Assembly: GCA_900016675.1 (NCBI GenBank)
Contig: LN483070.1
Location: 1,798,001 to 1,862,000, forward strand
Direction: 5' to 3'
Source of the DNA: Arthrobacter saudimassiliensis
Lineage (GTDB): Bacteria > Actinomycetota > Actinomycetes > Actinomycetales > Micrococcaceae
DNA: 64,000 nucleotides
Shown here in pieces: positions 10,301-19,981 of this stretch. The first letter of the stretch is position 1; each line of letters begins with the position of its first letter. The notes under the pieces are model-generated. The model made no database searches. It saw only the letters and a list, made by a program, of their open reading frames with translations, and had not been told where the DNA came from. A program made the position numbers and the translations under genes.

Positions 10301-10624
10301 TCAGGAGTTGATGGAGGTGACCTTGACCTTGGTCAGTGCCGAGCGGTAGCCCTGGCGCTTCTTGTAGCCGGTCTTGTTCTTGAACTTCTGGATGACGATC
10401 TTCGGACCGCGGAGGTTTTCGACGACCTCGGCAGTCACGGTGACCTTGGCCAGGTCCTGGGCGGAGGAGGTGACCTTGTCGCCATCAACCAAAAGCAGGG
10501 CAGGCAGCTCAAAAGTGCTGCCGGCTCCACCGGGGACGCGGTCCAGGGTCACGAGGTCTCCAACGGAAACCTTTTCTTGGCGGCCGCCGGCGCGGACAAT
10601 CGCGTACACCACTTGGGAACTCAC
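10301..10624 (-). CDS. rplU: 50S ribosomal protein L21
   Basis: L21 binds 23S rRNA and L20 in the large subunit. The 107-residue product shows the family start [19 protein letters not shown] and the C-terminal [20 protein letters not shown]. It is the first gene of the rplU-rpmA operon, with a leader of about 200 nt. Confidence 0.98.
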   Translation of the reverse strand: MSSQVVYAIVRAGGRQEKVSVGDLVTLDRVPGGAGSTFELPALLLVDGDKVTSSAQDLAKVTVTAEVVENLRGPKIVIQKFKNKTGYKKRQGYRSALTKVKVTSINS

Positions 10625-10893
10625 TTCTCTCGACGTCTAAATACTTGGATGCGCTTCCGGCCGGACTCTGAAGGTGATGTCCGGCTGCGCAATGCAGTTA
10701 CGCCTGACCCGTCTACGGCCGGAAGGCGTTCGCACCGAGGTTCAAGATTACGCTAAGCACTGCGGAACCCGCAAATGCACGGCACACCCGGCGCGCCGCG
10801 GAGGGCGGCGAACTGCTTGGGGTACCACTCTATCCTACTTTCGGCCTGCTTCCCGCCGGGCCCGGACGCCGGGGCCCAGACCTGCCCCTTAAC
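10625..10893 (-). promoter_or_regulatory. rplU leader and candidate promoter (10832-10837)
   Basis: This gene-free interval between rne and rplU carries the rplU leader. On the minus strand TAGGAT at 10832-10837 (or the overlapping TAGAGT) is a plausible -10 box; I see no convincing -35 box. The start would leave a leader of about 200 nt, longer than typical, but I find no recognisable L21-binding structure. Confidence 0.35.
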
Positions 10894-10930
10894 CGCAGCA
10901 GGCGCACCGCTGATGCGGTGCGCCTGCTGC
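10894..10930 (-). terminator. Terminator after rne
   Basis: A 16-bp perfect stem (GCAGCAGGCGCACCGC and its complement, 4-nt loop) lies 38 bp after the rne stop. There is no T-run, so efficiency is uncertain. Confidence 0.65.
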
Positions 10931-10967
10931 GGCCGGCGGCCGGGTCGCGAAGGTCCCGGCCGGCTGC

Positions 10968-13900
10968 CTACAGCTCGGACGCCGGTACGCCCACGCCGAG
11001 GATGACCGGCGCTGCGGCCTTCTGCGGCTCCGCAGCGGATGCGGGTGCACCCTTCCCGGCGGTTGCGACACGGCGGGATCCCTCGCCCGTGGCCTCGGCG
11101 GCCGCGGTTTCGATGCGGGCGGCGTCACCGGAGCCCTGCGGGCTGCTGGCGGCGCGGCGGCGGCGACGGGCCGGCCGGGTACCGCCGTCGGACCCGGAGC
11201 CTGCCGGCTCCGCAGCAGCGGGCTCCACAGCGCCGGCGGCGGCCGGCTGCCCGGCGGCCGGCGCCTCCGCAGCGTCATCGGCCCCGGCAGCGGGCGCTGC
11301 CGGCTGCTCGGAGCCGCTGCGCGGAGCGACCACGTCGAATGCTTCGGTGAGGCTCTCCAGGGTCAGCGCGGGCTCGGCCGGCGGACGGCGGCGCCGCTCA
11401 CGCCGCGGCACGACGACCGTTTCGCCCTGGATCCGCAGCACGGGCCCCTCAGCCACCGGCGCCTCGTCACCTGCAGGCTCCGCGGGAGCCTCGGAGGCGG
11501 GTTCCTGGGCTGCTGCCTCCGCTGCGGGGGCGGCTGCGTCGCGGTCCCGCCGCCGGCCGCGGCGGCTACGCTCACGGCGCCCCTCCGGCCGCTCGGCGTC
11601 GCCGTTGCCGTCTGCACCGTTGCGCTCCTGTACCTGACCGGAGGCAGGCTCGGCGGACGGCTCCGCGGAACCGTGCTCCTGGCCCGGTTCGTGCGCAGCG
11701 GCTGCGGCGGCTGCGATCGTGGCCAGGGCCGCGCGGGCGGCGGCAGCCTTGGCCTTGGCCTCCGGATCCTCGGCCTCGGCCTTCAGCTCGGCTTCGGCCT
11801 GGACGGGCTGGACCGGCGCCGGGGCGGGGTCCTTGCGGCCCTTGCGGCGGCGGTCGCCTCGTGACTGCTTTTCCTGCTTCAGGTGGTGCTGGTGGTTGTC
11901 CTCCGAGACGGCATGCCGGCGGTGTTCCACCGGAACGTCCTGGGTGACGACGCCGCGGCCGTCGCAGTGCTCACAGGTTTCCCCGAACACCTCCAGCAGG
12001 CCGGTGCCCATCCGCTTGCGCGTCATCTGGACCAGGCCGAGCGAGGTGACCTCGGCCACCTGGTGCTTGGTCCGGTCCCGGCCCAGGCACTCGACCAGCC
12101 GGCGCAGCACCAGGTCGCGGTTGGCTTCAAGGACCATGTCGATGAAGTCGATGACGATGATGCCGCCGATGTCGCGCAGCCGCAGCTGGCGGACGACCTC
12201 CTCAGCGGCCTCAAGGTTGTTCTTGGTGACGGTTTCCTCGAGGTTGCCGCCGCTGCCCGTGAACTTGCCGGTGTTGACGTCCACCACGGTCATGGCCTCG
12301 GTCCGGTCGATGACCAGCGAACCGCCGGAGGGCAGGAACACCTTGCGTTCAAGCGCCTTGGCGATCTGCTCGTCGATGCGGTGGACCGCGAAGATGTCCT
12401 CCTCGGAGGTCCACTTCTCCAGCCGGTCGACCAGGTCCGGCGCCACGTAGGTCACGTAGGCCTCGATGGTGTCCCAGGCTTCCTCGCCGGAGACGATGAG
12501 CTTGGAGAAGTCCTCGTTGAAGACGTCGCGGACGACCTTGATGGTCAGGTCCGGCTCGCCGTAGAGCAGCTCCGGCGGCAGCGTCTTGGTCGACTTCGAC
12601 TTGGCCTCGATCTGTTCCCACTGCGCCCGGAGCCGGTTGATGTCATTCATCAGCTCCTCTTCGGAGGCGCCCTCGGCCGCCGTGCGGACGATGACTCCGG
12701 CGTTCTGCGGCAGGTGGTCCTTGAGGATCTTCTTCAGCCGCGCCCGCTCGGTGTCGGGCAGCTTGCGGGAGATGCCGGTCATGGAGCCGCCGGGAACGTA
12801 CACGAGGTAGCGGCCGGGCAGGGAGATCTGGCTGGTGAGCCGGGCGCCCTTGTGTCCCACGGGATCCTTGGTGACCTGCACCAGCACGGAGTCGCCGGAC
12901 TTCAGCGCCAGCTCGATGCGGCGCGGCTGGCCGTCCAGGCCGGCGGCGTCCCAGTTGACCTCGCCTGCGTACAGGACGGCGTTGCGGCCGCGGCCGATGT
13001 CCACGAAGGCCGCTTCCATGCTCGGCAGCACGTTCTGGACCTTGCCCACGTACACGTTGCCGATCAGCGAGTCCTGCTGGGTGTTCGAGACGAAGTGCTC
13101 GGCCAGCACGCCGTCTTCGAGGACGCCGATCTGGATCCTGTCGCCGCGCTGGCGGACGACCATCTGCCGGTCCACCGACTCGCGGCGGGCCAGGAACTCG
13201 GCCTCGGTGATGATGTGGCGGCGGCGGCCGGACTCGCGGGATTCACGGCGGCGCTGCTTCTTGGCCTCCAGCCGGGTCGAGCCCTTCACGCTGGTGACCC
13301 GGTCCGTCGCGGGCGCGTCGGCGTGGGCGCGGGGGGCCCGGACACGGGTCACCGTGTTGGGCGGATCGTCGTCGCTTCCACCGGTGAGTTCCAGGTCCGC
13401 CTCTCCGCGGCGGCGGCGACGGCGGCGGCGCGACGTGACGCCGTCCTGGCCCTCCTCGGGTCCGCTCCCGGTGTCGGCGGGATCCGCTGCGGCAGCTGCC
13501 TCGGTGTCCGCCTCTCCCCGGCCGCGGCTGCGCCGGCGACGACGGCGGCGGCCGGCCTCGGAGGTGTCCTCCTCGGCGTCGTCCTCCGTGTCCGGTGCCT
13601 CATCCGCGGGCGTCCGCACCACGGTCAGGTCGGGGGCGTGGAACAGCGGAATGGTCGGATCCTGCGGCAGGGCGAAGGGATCCAGGAAGCCGGGGGCCGA
13701 GCCGGCCTCCGCCGCTGCCTCCTCCGGCTGCAGTTCTTCGGGCTGTTTGCCGGCGGCGGCGGTCCCGGCGTCGGAGGTCTGCGCTGCCGTCGCGGCGGCT
13801 GCTTCCGCCGTGGGGCTTTCGGCTGCGGCGGCGTCCTTCCGGGCGCGGGTGCCGGCGCTGCGCCTGCGGGGCGTCCGGGCGGGCTTGTCCGGCGCCTGCC

Positions 13901-14633
13901 CATCGGCGGGGCCTTCCGTTTCGGCCGCTGCGGCCGGGGCATCGGCATCGAGGCCGGCGGCTTCCGCGGCAGCGGATCCGGGAGCGGCGACGGTGTCGTC
14001 GGCAGCTGCGGCGGCGGTGACCGCTGCCGGATCGATCTCCTGGGCGCCGGCGTCGTCGGTCTGGACGGAGCTCTCGGCGGGCTTCGGGGATGCGGCCTTG
14101 GCCGTGGCGCGGCGCCGGCGCGGTGCCTTGGCGGGGGCGATGCCTGCGGCCTCGGCCGCGGCTGAGTCCGGTGCGGCAACGGTGTCATCGGCGGCTGCCT
14201 GGGCAGCTGCCGTCGCGGCCGGGGCGACCTCCGCATCCTCTGCAGCGCCGGCCGGCGTATCGGCGGCGGCGCGGGAGGCGGGGGCGCCTGCCGCGGCGCT
14301 GCTGCGCCGCGGGGTCCGCGTCCGCTTCGGCTTCTGCGCTGCGGGCTCCTCGGGAGCGGGGTCCTCGGCTGCTGCGGGCTCCTGGGCTGCGGGGTCCACG
14401 GCGGGGGTTACGACGGGTCCCTCCGGGGAGGCATCGCTGTTCACGGCGCCTCCCGCCCCGGCGGGGCCTTCGGGCTCCACGGCCTTGCGACGGGTTCGCG
14501 GCGCCCGCTTGCGCGGCGCGGCCTTTGCCTCGGCTTCAGCGGGGGCGTCAACGGGCGCGGCTGTCGTGCCGGCCTGTTCTTCGCCCGTCGGTTCGAGTTC
14601 CGCTGCTTTTTCTGTTGTGTCTTCGGTAGTCAT
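10968..14633 (-). CDS. rne: Ribonuclease E/G
   Basis: RNase E/G is the main endoribonuclease for rRNA maturation and mRNA decay. The 1221-residue protein has a long low-complexity Ala/Pro/Arg-rich N-terminal arm (about 1-470), an S1 RNA-binding domain (NVYVGKVQNVLPSMEAAFVD, about 520-600), then the catalytic core with VDVNTGKF and IIVIDFIDM (catalytic Asp residues near 780 and 830) and the Zn-link CEHCDGRG (about 890). A second disordered, basic C-terminal arm follows (about 930-1221). A catalytic core between two disordered arms is the usual actinobacterial layout, expected to scaffold partner proteins. The leader is long (see separate entry). Confidence 0.96.
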   Translation of the reverse strand: MTTEDTTEKAAELEPTGEEQAGTTAAPVDAPAEAEAKAAPRKRAPRTRRKAVEPEGPAGAGGAVNSDASPEGPVVTPAVDPAAQEPAAAEDPAPEEPAAQKPKRTRTPRRSSAAAGAPASRAAADTPAGAAEDAEVAPAATAAAQAAADDTVAAPDSAAAEAAGIAPAKAPRRRRATAKAASPKPAESSVQTDDAGAQEIDPAAVTAAAAADDTVAAPGSAAAEAAGLDADAPAAAAETEGPADGQAPDKPARTPRRRSAGTRARKDAAAAESPTAEAAAATAAQTSDAGTAAAGKQPEELQPEEAAAEAGSAPGFLDPFALPQDPTIPLFHAPDLTVVRTPADEAPDTEDDAEEDTSEAGRRRRRRRSRGRGEADTEAAAAADPADTGSGPEEGQDGVTSRRRRRRRRGEADLELTGGSDDDPPNTVTRVRAPRAHADAPATDRVTSVKGSTRLEAKKQRRRESRESGRRRHIITEAEFLARRESVDRQMVVRQRGDRIQIGVLEDGVLAEHFVSNTQQDSLIGNVYVGKVQNVLPSMEAAFVDIGRGRNAVLYAGEVNWDAAGLDGQPRRIELALKSGDSVLVQVTKDPVGHKGARLTSQISLPGRYLVYVPGGSMTGISRKLPDTERARLKKILKDHLPQNAGVIVRTAAEGASEEELMNDINRLRAQWEQIEAKSKSTKTLPPELLYGEPDLTIKVVRDVFNEDFSKLIVSGEEAWDTIEAYVTYVAPDLVDRLEKWTSEEDIFAVHRIDEQIAKALERKVFLPSGGSLVIDRTEAMTVVDVNTGKFTGSGGNLEETVTKNNLEAAEEVVRQLRLRDIGGIIVIDFIDMVLEANRDLVLRRLVECLGRDRTKHQVAEVTSLGLVQMTRKRMGTGLLEVFGETCEHCDGRGVVTQDVPVEHRRHAVSEDNHQHHLKQEKQSRGDRRRKGRKDPAPAPVQPVQAEAELKAEAEDPEAKAKAAAARAALATIAAAAAAAHEPGQEHGSAEPSAEPASGQVQERNGADGNGDAERPEGRRERSRRGRRRDRDAAAPAAEAAAQEPASEAPAEPAGDEAPVAEGPVLRIQGETVVVPRRERRRRPPAEPALTLESLTEAFDVVAPRSGSEQPAAPAAGADDAAEAPAAGQPAAAGAVEPAAAEPAGSGSDGGTRPARRRRRAASSPQGSGDAARIETAAAEATGEGSRRVATAGKGAPASAAEPQKAAAPVILGVGVPASEL

Positions 14634-15043
14634 CTAGCGTGCACTCCGGCCCCTGCGGCACTGGCCACATTCCAATGCCCAGAGGCAATGTAAATCGGCT
14701 GGGGCGTCATGGCCCGCCGGAAGTCATCCAATTGCCGACCGGGGCTCGCGCCGTCTGCAGGCGCGGTCTCTCCCGACGACCAGCGGCGCTTTTCCTGCTA
14801 CCGGCACGGAACGCTCTCGTTTCGGCTTGTATCTGGTAGGCCTGCCTGGCGGATCCCCGTCCCCCACCCGGATTGGTGGGCATCATTCCCGGGAAGCATC
14901 GCCGGCAGAACCGGAAGCCTGTCGCTGGACCAATGAAGGAATGTGGTTCCTCCACCGGCCACAGCCATTATCTCACAAGCGTCCCTTTTTGGCCCGAGGC
15001 CGCGCATAGAATCGGAGAAAACCATCCGGCAGAAGGAGAACCC
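14634..15043. other. rne / VKOR divergent intergenic region, long rne leader
   Basis: The 410 bp between two divergent genes hold no credible ORF. On the minus strand there is an extended -10 box (see next entry), which implies an rne leader of about 325 nt. The leader contains small inverted repeats such as CCCACC/GGTGGG near 14864-14880. On the plus strand TAGAAT at 15007-15012 could be the -10 box of the VKOR gene, without a good -35 box. Confidence 0.5.
14967..14972 (-). promoter_or_regulatory. Candidate extended -10 box of rne
   Basis: The minus strand reads TGAGATAAT, a TGn-extended -10 box, about 334 nt upstream of the rne ATG. The -35 region is poor, which an extended -10 promoter can tolerate. 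This is an inference from sequence only. Confidence 0.4.
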
Positions 15044-15679
15044 GTGCCGACGTCAGCATCCTCCCGCACCGCTGCGCAGCCCTCGACGGCGGACGCCCGG
15101 CCGGGCGCCGTGTCGGCCCGCTACCTGGGATGGGTCATGCTCATCACGTCGGTCGTCGGATGGCTGGGCTCGGGCATCCTCGTGCTGGAGCGGCTCCGCG
15201 TCTATGCCGACGCCGATTACATCACCAGCTGCGACTTCAGCGCGTTCGTCTCCTGCGGCACCGTCTTCCAAACCTGGCAGGCGTCGCTGTTCGGCTTCCC
15301 GAACCCGCTGATCGGCATCGTTGCCTTCGCCGTCACCATCACGGTCGGCGTCTCACTGCTCGCAGGGGCGCGGTTCCCGCGCTGGTACTGGGCGGGCCTG
15401 CAGGCCGGCGTGACCCTGGGCATGGTGTTCGTGGTCTGGCTGTGGAGCCAGGCGCTGTTCGACATCTACGTGCTGTGCATCTACTGCATCGTGGTGTGGA
15501 CGGCGATGATCCCGCTCTTCGTATTCACCACCGTGCGGAACCTGGCCGCCGGAGTGCTGCCGGCCCCGGCCGGGCTCGTGCGGTTCCTGCGGGAATGGAT
15601 CTGGCCTGTCATCGTCCTGCTGTGGGTGGCGACGGCGGCGTCGATCTTCTTCCGGTTCCTGCCCGCCTTCGCGGGCTGA
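15044..15679 (+). CDS. Vitamin K epoxide reductase (VKOR) family membrane protein
   Basis: Bacterial VKOR proteins re-oxidise periplasmic DsbA-type thioredoxins using quinone. The 211-residue product has at least four membrane helices, the loop Cys pair region SCDFSAFVSCGTVF, and the membrane active-site CxxC in YVLCIYCIVVW, together with FGFPNPLIGI, all as in the family. The GTG at 15044 was chosen because AGAAGGAGA sits 4-5 nt upstream; a longer open frame upstream has no such site. No partner Dsb protein is adjacent. Confidence 0.9.
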   Translation: MPTSASSRTAAQPSTADARPGAVSARYLGWVMLITSVVGWLGSGILVLERLRVYADADYITSCDFSAFVSCGTVFQTWQASLFGFPNPLIGIVAFAVTITVGVSLLAGARFPRWYWAGLQAGVTLGMVFVVWLWSQALFDIYVLCIYCIVVWTAMIPLFVFTTVRNLAAGVLPAPAGLVRFLREWIWPVIVLLWVATAASIFFRFLPAFAG

Positions 15680-15726
15680 CCGGCGCGAAGGAATTTCCTC
15701 CCCCGGGCCTGTGTTGCCGCGAAAGT

Positions 15727-15746
15727 GCCGGGCACCCGCCCGGCAG
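15727..15746 (+). terminator. Short hairpin after the VKOR gene
   Basis: An 8-bp perfect stem (TGCCGGGC / GCCCGGCA, 4-nt loop) lies 48 bp past the stop codon with no T-run. It could be a weak terminator. Confidence 0.4.
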
Positions 15747-15768
15747 GCAACAGACGTGAGGGAGATCC

Positions 15769-16878
15769 ATGCTCAGAACCCGTCCGGCCCGTTCACATCC
15801 CGGGGGCACGCCCCGCACGGCGCTGGTGGCCGGTGCCACCGGAATCGCCGGGCGCGCCCTGGTGGACCTGCTGACCAGGGAGGGCTGGCGTGTGCTGGCC
15901 CTGTCCCGGCAGGGTACCGCGGCGGATCCGGCCCATTCCGGGGTCCTGCCCATCGCCGCGGACCTCACCTCCGCCGAGGAGCTGAAGGCGGTCCTGGGCG
16001 CCGCCAACCCGACCCACGTGTTCTTCACCTCGTGGTCACGGCAGGCCACGGAAGCGCAGAACATCGCCGTCAACGCCGGGATGGTGCGCAACCTGCTGGC
16101 TGCGCTTGAGCATGCGCCGGTGGAGCACGTAGCCCTGATGACCGGGCTCAAGCACTACCTGGGCCCCTTCGATGCCTACGGAGCCGGGCCGATGCCGGAC
16201 ACTCCGTTCTCGGAGGACGAACCACGGCTGCCGGTGGACAACTTCTACTACGCCCAGGAAGACGAGCTGATGGCCGCCGCCGAGCGGTCCGGCTTCGCCT
16301 GGTCGGTGCACCGGGCGCACACCGTCATCGGCTACGCTCCCGGCAACGCGATGAACATGGGCCAGACGCTGGCCGTCCAGGCGACGCTCTGCCGGGAGCT
16401 GGGAATGCCGTTCATCTTCCCCGGCTCGGAAACCCAGTGGAACTCCGTGACGGACATGACCGACGCCGGCCTGCTGGCCGAGCATATGCTCTGGGCCGCC
16501 ACGGATGAACAGACCGCCAACGAGGCGTTCAACGTGGTCAACGGCGACGTCTTCCGCTGGCGGACGCTCTGGCCCCGCCTCGCGGCCGAATTCGGCGTCG
16601 AGGCGGAGGGCTTCGACACTGAACCGCGTCCCCTCGCGGCGCAGATGGCCGATATGGCCGGCCCGTGGAAGGACCTCGCCGCCCGTCACGGCCTGGCCGA
16701 AGCGGACATCGCCCGCCTCGCCTCCTGGTGGCACACGGACGCGGACCTGGGCCGGAACATCGAAGTGCTCACCGACATGAGCAAGAGCCGGCTGGCGGGG
16801 TTCACGGGCTACCGGCGCACCGAGGATGCGTTCAAGGACCTCTTTGCCCGCCTGCGCAGCGAACGCCTGATTCCCTAG
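15769..16878 (+). CDS. SDR family oxidoreductase of the PRISE (progesterone 5-beta-reductase / iridoid synthase-like) type
   Basis: This 369-residue protein has an atypical Rossmann start, LVAGATGIAGRALVDLL (residues 20-36), and the tail-end features of the PRISE/VEP1 group: TSWSRQATEAQNIAVN, LMTGLKHYLGPFDAY (active-site Lys in place of the usual SDR YxxxK), NFYYAQEDEL and VHRAHTVIGYAPGNAMNMG. These enzymes reduce activated C=C bonds with NADPH; the natural bacterial substrate is unknown. GAGGGAGAT precedes the ATG at 15769. The gene is convergent with, and overlaps by 4 bp, the next minus-strand gene. Confidence 0.85.
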   Translation: MLRTRPARSHPGGTPRTALVAGATGIAGRALVDLLTREGWRVLALSRQGTAADPAHSGVLPIAADLTSAEELKAVLGAANPTHVFFTSWSRQATEAQNIAVNAGMVRNLLAALEHAPVEHVALMTGLKHYLGPFDAYGAGPMPDTPFSEDEPRLPVDNFYYAQEDELMAAAERSGFAWSVHRAHTVIGYAPGNAMNMGQTLAVQATLCRELGMPFIFPGSETQWNSVTDMTDAGLLAEHMLWAATDEQTANEAFNVVNGDVFRWRTLWPRLAAEFGVEAEGFDTEPRPLAAQMADMAGPWKDLAARHGLAEADIARLASWWHTDADLGRNIEVLTDMSKSRLAGFTGYRRTEDAFKDLFARLRSERLIP

Positions 16879-17558
16879 CCCGCGGTGTCCGTTCCCGCCC
16901 CGGGGCCGGCGGCATCGATGCCGTCGCCGGCGCCCGGCTGCTGCCCCGAGACGTACGCCAGCACCACCGGGACGTCCTGGCCCGCCCAGGTGGCGGTCAG
17001 GGCCGGGGCCTGCACGGCCGGTCCGTCGAGGTCCGGTTTCCGGAGCACGGAGAAGACGAGGCCGGCGGCCGTCAGCGTGGAGGCGGGACCGTCGGGGCCG
17101 TCGTCGAGTCCTTCCACGAGGTCCTGGCCTTCGGGATATCCGGTGCCCGTGAGCGCCACCGTCGGCGGCAGGACATGTCCGTCGGGGGTCAGCTGCTCCG
17201 CCTGGTCCTGCCCGTCGAGCACGGCGGCGGCCAGCGCCGCGGCGTAGACCGGGTCCCCCACGGCGTCGTAGACCCAGCGCTGACCGAGCACGGAGTGGTC
17301 CATGGTGCCCAGCAGGTAGGCGTCCGCACCCGCCAGCGGAGCCGCCCGGTAGGTCAGCGGCACCTGGAGGACGGCGCCGTCCACGGAGACGAGGTGGGTC
17401 TCGATGCCCACCTCGCCGTCGGGGTCATCCCAGCGGAACGCGGCGACCCGCTCCACCTCCGGCCGCGCCGGGCCGGTGAACCAGTCCGTGCCCGGCAGCC
17501 AGGCGGCGATCATTTCGGTCTTGGTCGGGCGCAGGGTCGCGTCGTAGATGAGAGCCAT
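16875..17558 (-). CDS. CG0192-type protein with maltokinase N-terminal cap-like domain
   Basis: The 227-residue product (start at MALIYDATLRPTKTEMIAAW) matches, from memory, the stand-alone actinobacterial family related to the N-terminal cap of maltokinase (CG0192-like). Conserved pieces are GEVGIETHLV, VLQVPLTYRAAPLAGADAYL and GTMDHSVLGQRWVYDAVGDP. In maltokinase/Pep2 this cap precedes the kinase; here there is no kinase domain, and the C-terminal half is a short beta-rich region with a Gly/Ala tail. Its role is unknown. The open frame extends 35 codons upstream through the ndk terminator, so the internal ATG at 17558 is preferred. Confidence 0.75.
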   Translation of the reverse strand: MALIYDATLRPTKTEMIAAWLPGTDWFTGPARPEVERVAAFRWDDPDGEVGIETHLVSVDGAVLQVPLTYRAAPLAGADAYLLGTMDHSVLGQRWVYDAVGDPVYAAALAAAVLDGQDQAEQLTPDGHVLPPTVALTGTGYPEGQDLVEGLDDGPDGPASTLTAAGLVFSVLRKPDLDGPAVQAPALTATWAGQDVPVVLAYVSGQQPGAGDGIDAAGPGAGTDTAG

Positions 17559-17627
17559 GCCGCCCAGCCTAGGCGAAGCCGCTCGTCGCGCAACCCCGCC
17601 CGCAGCCGGCGGTGGACGAGGAAATGG

Positions 17628-17659
17628 AAAAGGCACCCCGCGCGGGCGGGGTGCCTTTT
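17628..17659 (-). terminator. Terminator after ndk
   Basis: The stem AAAAGGCACCCCGC / GCGGGGTGCCTTTT ends in T residues on both strands. It lies 20 bp past the ndk stop. Confidence 0.85.
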
Positions 17660-17678
17660 TCACGGTCGGGCGGTCCGG

Positions 17679-18098
17679 TTACTTGCCGAACCAGATGCCG
17701 ATCTCGCGGGCGGCGGACTCGGGCGAGTCCGAGCCGTGGACCAGGTTCTGCTGCACGGCGGTGCCCCAGTCCCGGCCGAAGTCGCCGCGGATGGTGCCCG
17801 GCGCGGCTGTGGTCGGGTCGGTGGTGCCGGCCAGGGAGCGGAAACCCTCGATGACGCGTTCGCCTTCGACGACGGCGGCCACCACCGGTCCGCTGAGCAT
17901 GAACTCCACCAGCGGCTCGTAGAACGGCTTGCCGGCGTGTTCGGCGTAGTGCTCCTCGAGCAGGGTCCGGGTGGCGGCTACCTGCCGCAGCTCGGCCAGC
18001 CGGTAGCCCTTGGCTTCGATGCGGGCCAGGATGGCGCCGGTCAGGCCGCGGCGGACGCCGTCGGGCTTGATCAGGACGAGTGTGCGCTCGGTGCTCAC
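17679..18098 (-). CDS. ndk: Nucleoside-diphosphate kinase
   Basis: Ndk balances NTP pools through a phosphohistidine. The 139-residue protein starts [17 protein letters not shown] and ends with the [14 protein letters not shown] segment. The usual catalytic NxxHGSDS motif is present as [12 protein letters not shown], and [20 protein letters not shown] is canonical. The start overlaps the stop of the DUF4233 gene by 4 bp, so it ends an ileS-folC-DUF4233-ndk operon. Confidence 0.97.
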   Translation of the reverse strand: MSTERTLVLIKPDGVRRGLTGAILARIEAKGYRLAELRQVAATRTLLEEHYAEHAGKPFYEPLVEFMLSGPVVAAVVEGERVIEGFRSLAGTTDPTTAAPGTIRGDFGRDWGTAVQQNLVHGSDSPESAAREIGIWFGK

Positions 18099-18613
18099 GT
18101 GTTTTCTCCTCGGGTGTCGGGGTCTGCTCCCAGCCTATCCGCTGACGTGGTTCCTTCGGGTCCGGCTGCGGCGTCCTGGCCGCCGGCCGCCCGGGCCCGG
18201 TCCCATTCGGCCTGCTGCCGGTCCCGTTCCCGGTTCTCCCGGTCCACCCGTGCCCCGGCCCGCAGGCCGTACCACCAGGTGGCCGCGAACAGCACGCCGA
18301 TCAGGAACATCATCGGTTCCAGGAATCCGCTCGCGATCAGCAGCAGCTGCAGCACCCAGCCCACGGCCAAGCCCGCCGGTTTGGTCAGGAAGGCGCAGGT
18401 GCCGATCATCGCCAGCGCCAGGACGAGCCCGCCGCCGATGACCAGCCACGGGTTCAGGGTGTCCCGGTTCAGCCCGAACACCACCAGGGTGGCGAACAGG
18501 ACCACGAAGGCCTCGAGGGCCAGGACCGTGGAGGCGAAGAGCACCTTGGTGGAGCGCCGCTTCTTGGGCATGCCCGGGCGCCACTCGCGCTGGGCCTTGG
18601 TCAGTTTCGCCAT
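18095..18613 (-). CDS. DUF4233 domain membrane protein
   Basis: This 172-residue integral membrane protein has about four helices (for example [20 protein letters not shown] and [20 protein letters not shown]) and a charged C-terminal tail. A protein of this family follows folC in many actinobacteria, which fits here: it starts 6 bp after folC and overlaps ndk by 4 bp. Its function is not known; position suggests translational coupling rather than a folate role. Confidence 0.85.
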   Translation of the reverse strand: MAKLTKAQREWRPGMPKKRRSTKVLFASTVLALEAFVVLFATLVVFGLNRDTLNPWLVIGGGLVLALAMIGTCAFLTKPAGLAVGWVLQLLLIASGFLEPMMFLIGVLFAATWWYGLRAGARVDRENRERDRQQAEWDRARAAGGQDAAAGPEGTTSADRLGADPDTRGENT

Positions 18614-18619
18614 GTCGGC

Positions 18620-19981
18620 CTACTTTCCGAGCAGGGTGCGCGCTTCGGCGACCAGGGTGATCGAACCGATGATGAGCACTCCCCCGCCCAGGTCGCCGGT
18701 TTCCTCAGCCCGCGCAACCGCCCACTCCAGCGCGTCGTCGAGCTTCGGCTCGACGTGCACGAGGTCCTCGGAGAAGCCTGCGTCGAGGGCGTCCTCCTCG
18801 AGCTCCTCGGCCGGAATGGCCCGGGGAGACATCGACTGGGTCAGGCAGATGCCGTTGACCAGTTCGCCGAAGCCCTCGCGCAGTTCCTCCAGGATGCCGG
18901 GGGCATCCTTCTCGGCGAGGATGCCCACGACCAGGGTCAGGGCGGTGAGGTTGAACGCCTCCTTGACGGCGACGGCGGTCGCCTTGATGCCTGCCGGGTT
19001 GTGGGCCGCATCGACGATGATCGTCGGGGCCGTGCGGACGGTCTCGAGGCGGCCGGGCGAGGTGACCGCGGAGAAACCGGTGCGCAGCAGCTCCACGTCC
19101 AGCTCACGGGCCCCGCCGCCGATGAAGGCCTCCAGCGCCGCGACGGCGACGGCGGCGTTCTGCGCCTGGTGCTCGCCGTGCAGCGGCACCGGCACGTCCT
19201 CGTAGCGTCCGGCCAGGCCGTCGATCGTGACCATCTGGCCGCCGACGGCCATCACCCGGGAGGCGACGCCGAACTCGACGCCCTCGAACCGGTAGGGCAC
19301 GCCGACCTCCCGCGCCTTTTCCAGCAGCACCTGCGCCGCGCCCATGGGCTGGGCGGCGCTGACCAGGAACCCGCCCGGCTTGATGATCCCGGCCTTCTCG
19401 TAAGCGATGTCGGCGACGTCGTCGCCGAGCAGTTCGGTGTGGTCCAGGCTGATCGGGGTCACCACGGAGACCTGTCCGTCGCCCACGTTGGTGGCGTCGG
19501 TGATCCCGCCGAGGCCGACCTCGACCACGGCCACGTCCACCGGCTCATCCGCAAACACCGCGTAGGCCAGGATGGTGACGCACTCGAAGTAGGTCAGCTT
19601 CGGCTCGCCGGCCGCCGCCAGCTCCGCATCCACCATTTCCAGGTAGGGGCGGATCTCGTCCCAGATCCGCACGAACGTCTCGTCGGCGACCGGCTTGCCA
19701 TCGATGCTGATCCGTTCGGTCACCTTGCTCAGGTGCGGGCTGGTGTAGCGGCCGGTGCGCAGGCCGTAGGCCAGCAGCCCGCCCTCGATCAGCCGGGCGG
19801 TGCTGGTCTTGCCGTTGGTTCCGGTGATGTGGATGATCGGGAAGGCCTTGTTCGGCTCGCCGAGCAGCTCCATGGCCCGGAACAGCGGACCCATCCGCGG
19901 TTCCATCTTGTTTTCCGGCGCGCGGCTGAGCAGTTCGGCGTAGACGCTCTCCACCGAGAAGCCGTCGATGTCCCCGCTCAT
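18620..19981 (-). CDS. folC: Bifunctional dihydrofolate synthase / folylpolyglutamate synthase
   Basis: FolC adds glutamate to dihydropteroate and folates. The 453-residue product has the Mur-ligase-like P-loop [13 protein letters not shown] (about 50-62), TSPHL (82-86), the metal/folate region [12 protein letters not shown] and the C-terminal-domain marker DAAHNPAG. The start overlaps the end of ileS by 4 bp (ATGA type), so the two are translationally coupled and share the T-box leader. Confidence 0.96.
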   Translation of the reverse strand: MSGDIDGFSVESVYAELLSRAPENKMEPRMGPLFRAMELLGEPNKAFPIIHITGTNGKTSTARLIEGGLLAYGLRTGRYTSPHLSKVTERISIDGKPVADETFVRIWDEIRPYLEMVDAELAAAGEPKLTYFECVTILAYAVFADEPVDVAVVEVGLGGITDATNVGDGQVSVVTPISLDHTELLGDDVADIAYEKAGIIKPGGFLVSAAQPMGAAQVLLEKAREVGVPYRFEGVEFGVASRVMAVGGQMVTIDGLAGRYEDVPVPLHGEHQAQNAAVAVAALEAFIGGGARELDVELLRTGFSAVTSPGRLETVRTAPTIIVDAAHNPAGIKATAVAVKEAFNLTALTLVVGILAEKDAPGILEELREGFGELVNGICLTQSMSPRAIPAEELEEDALDAGFSEDLVHVEPKLDDALEWAVARAEETGDLGGGVLIIGSITLVAEARTLLGK

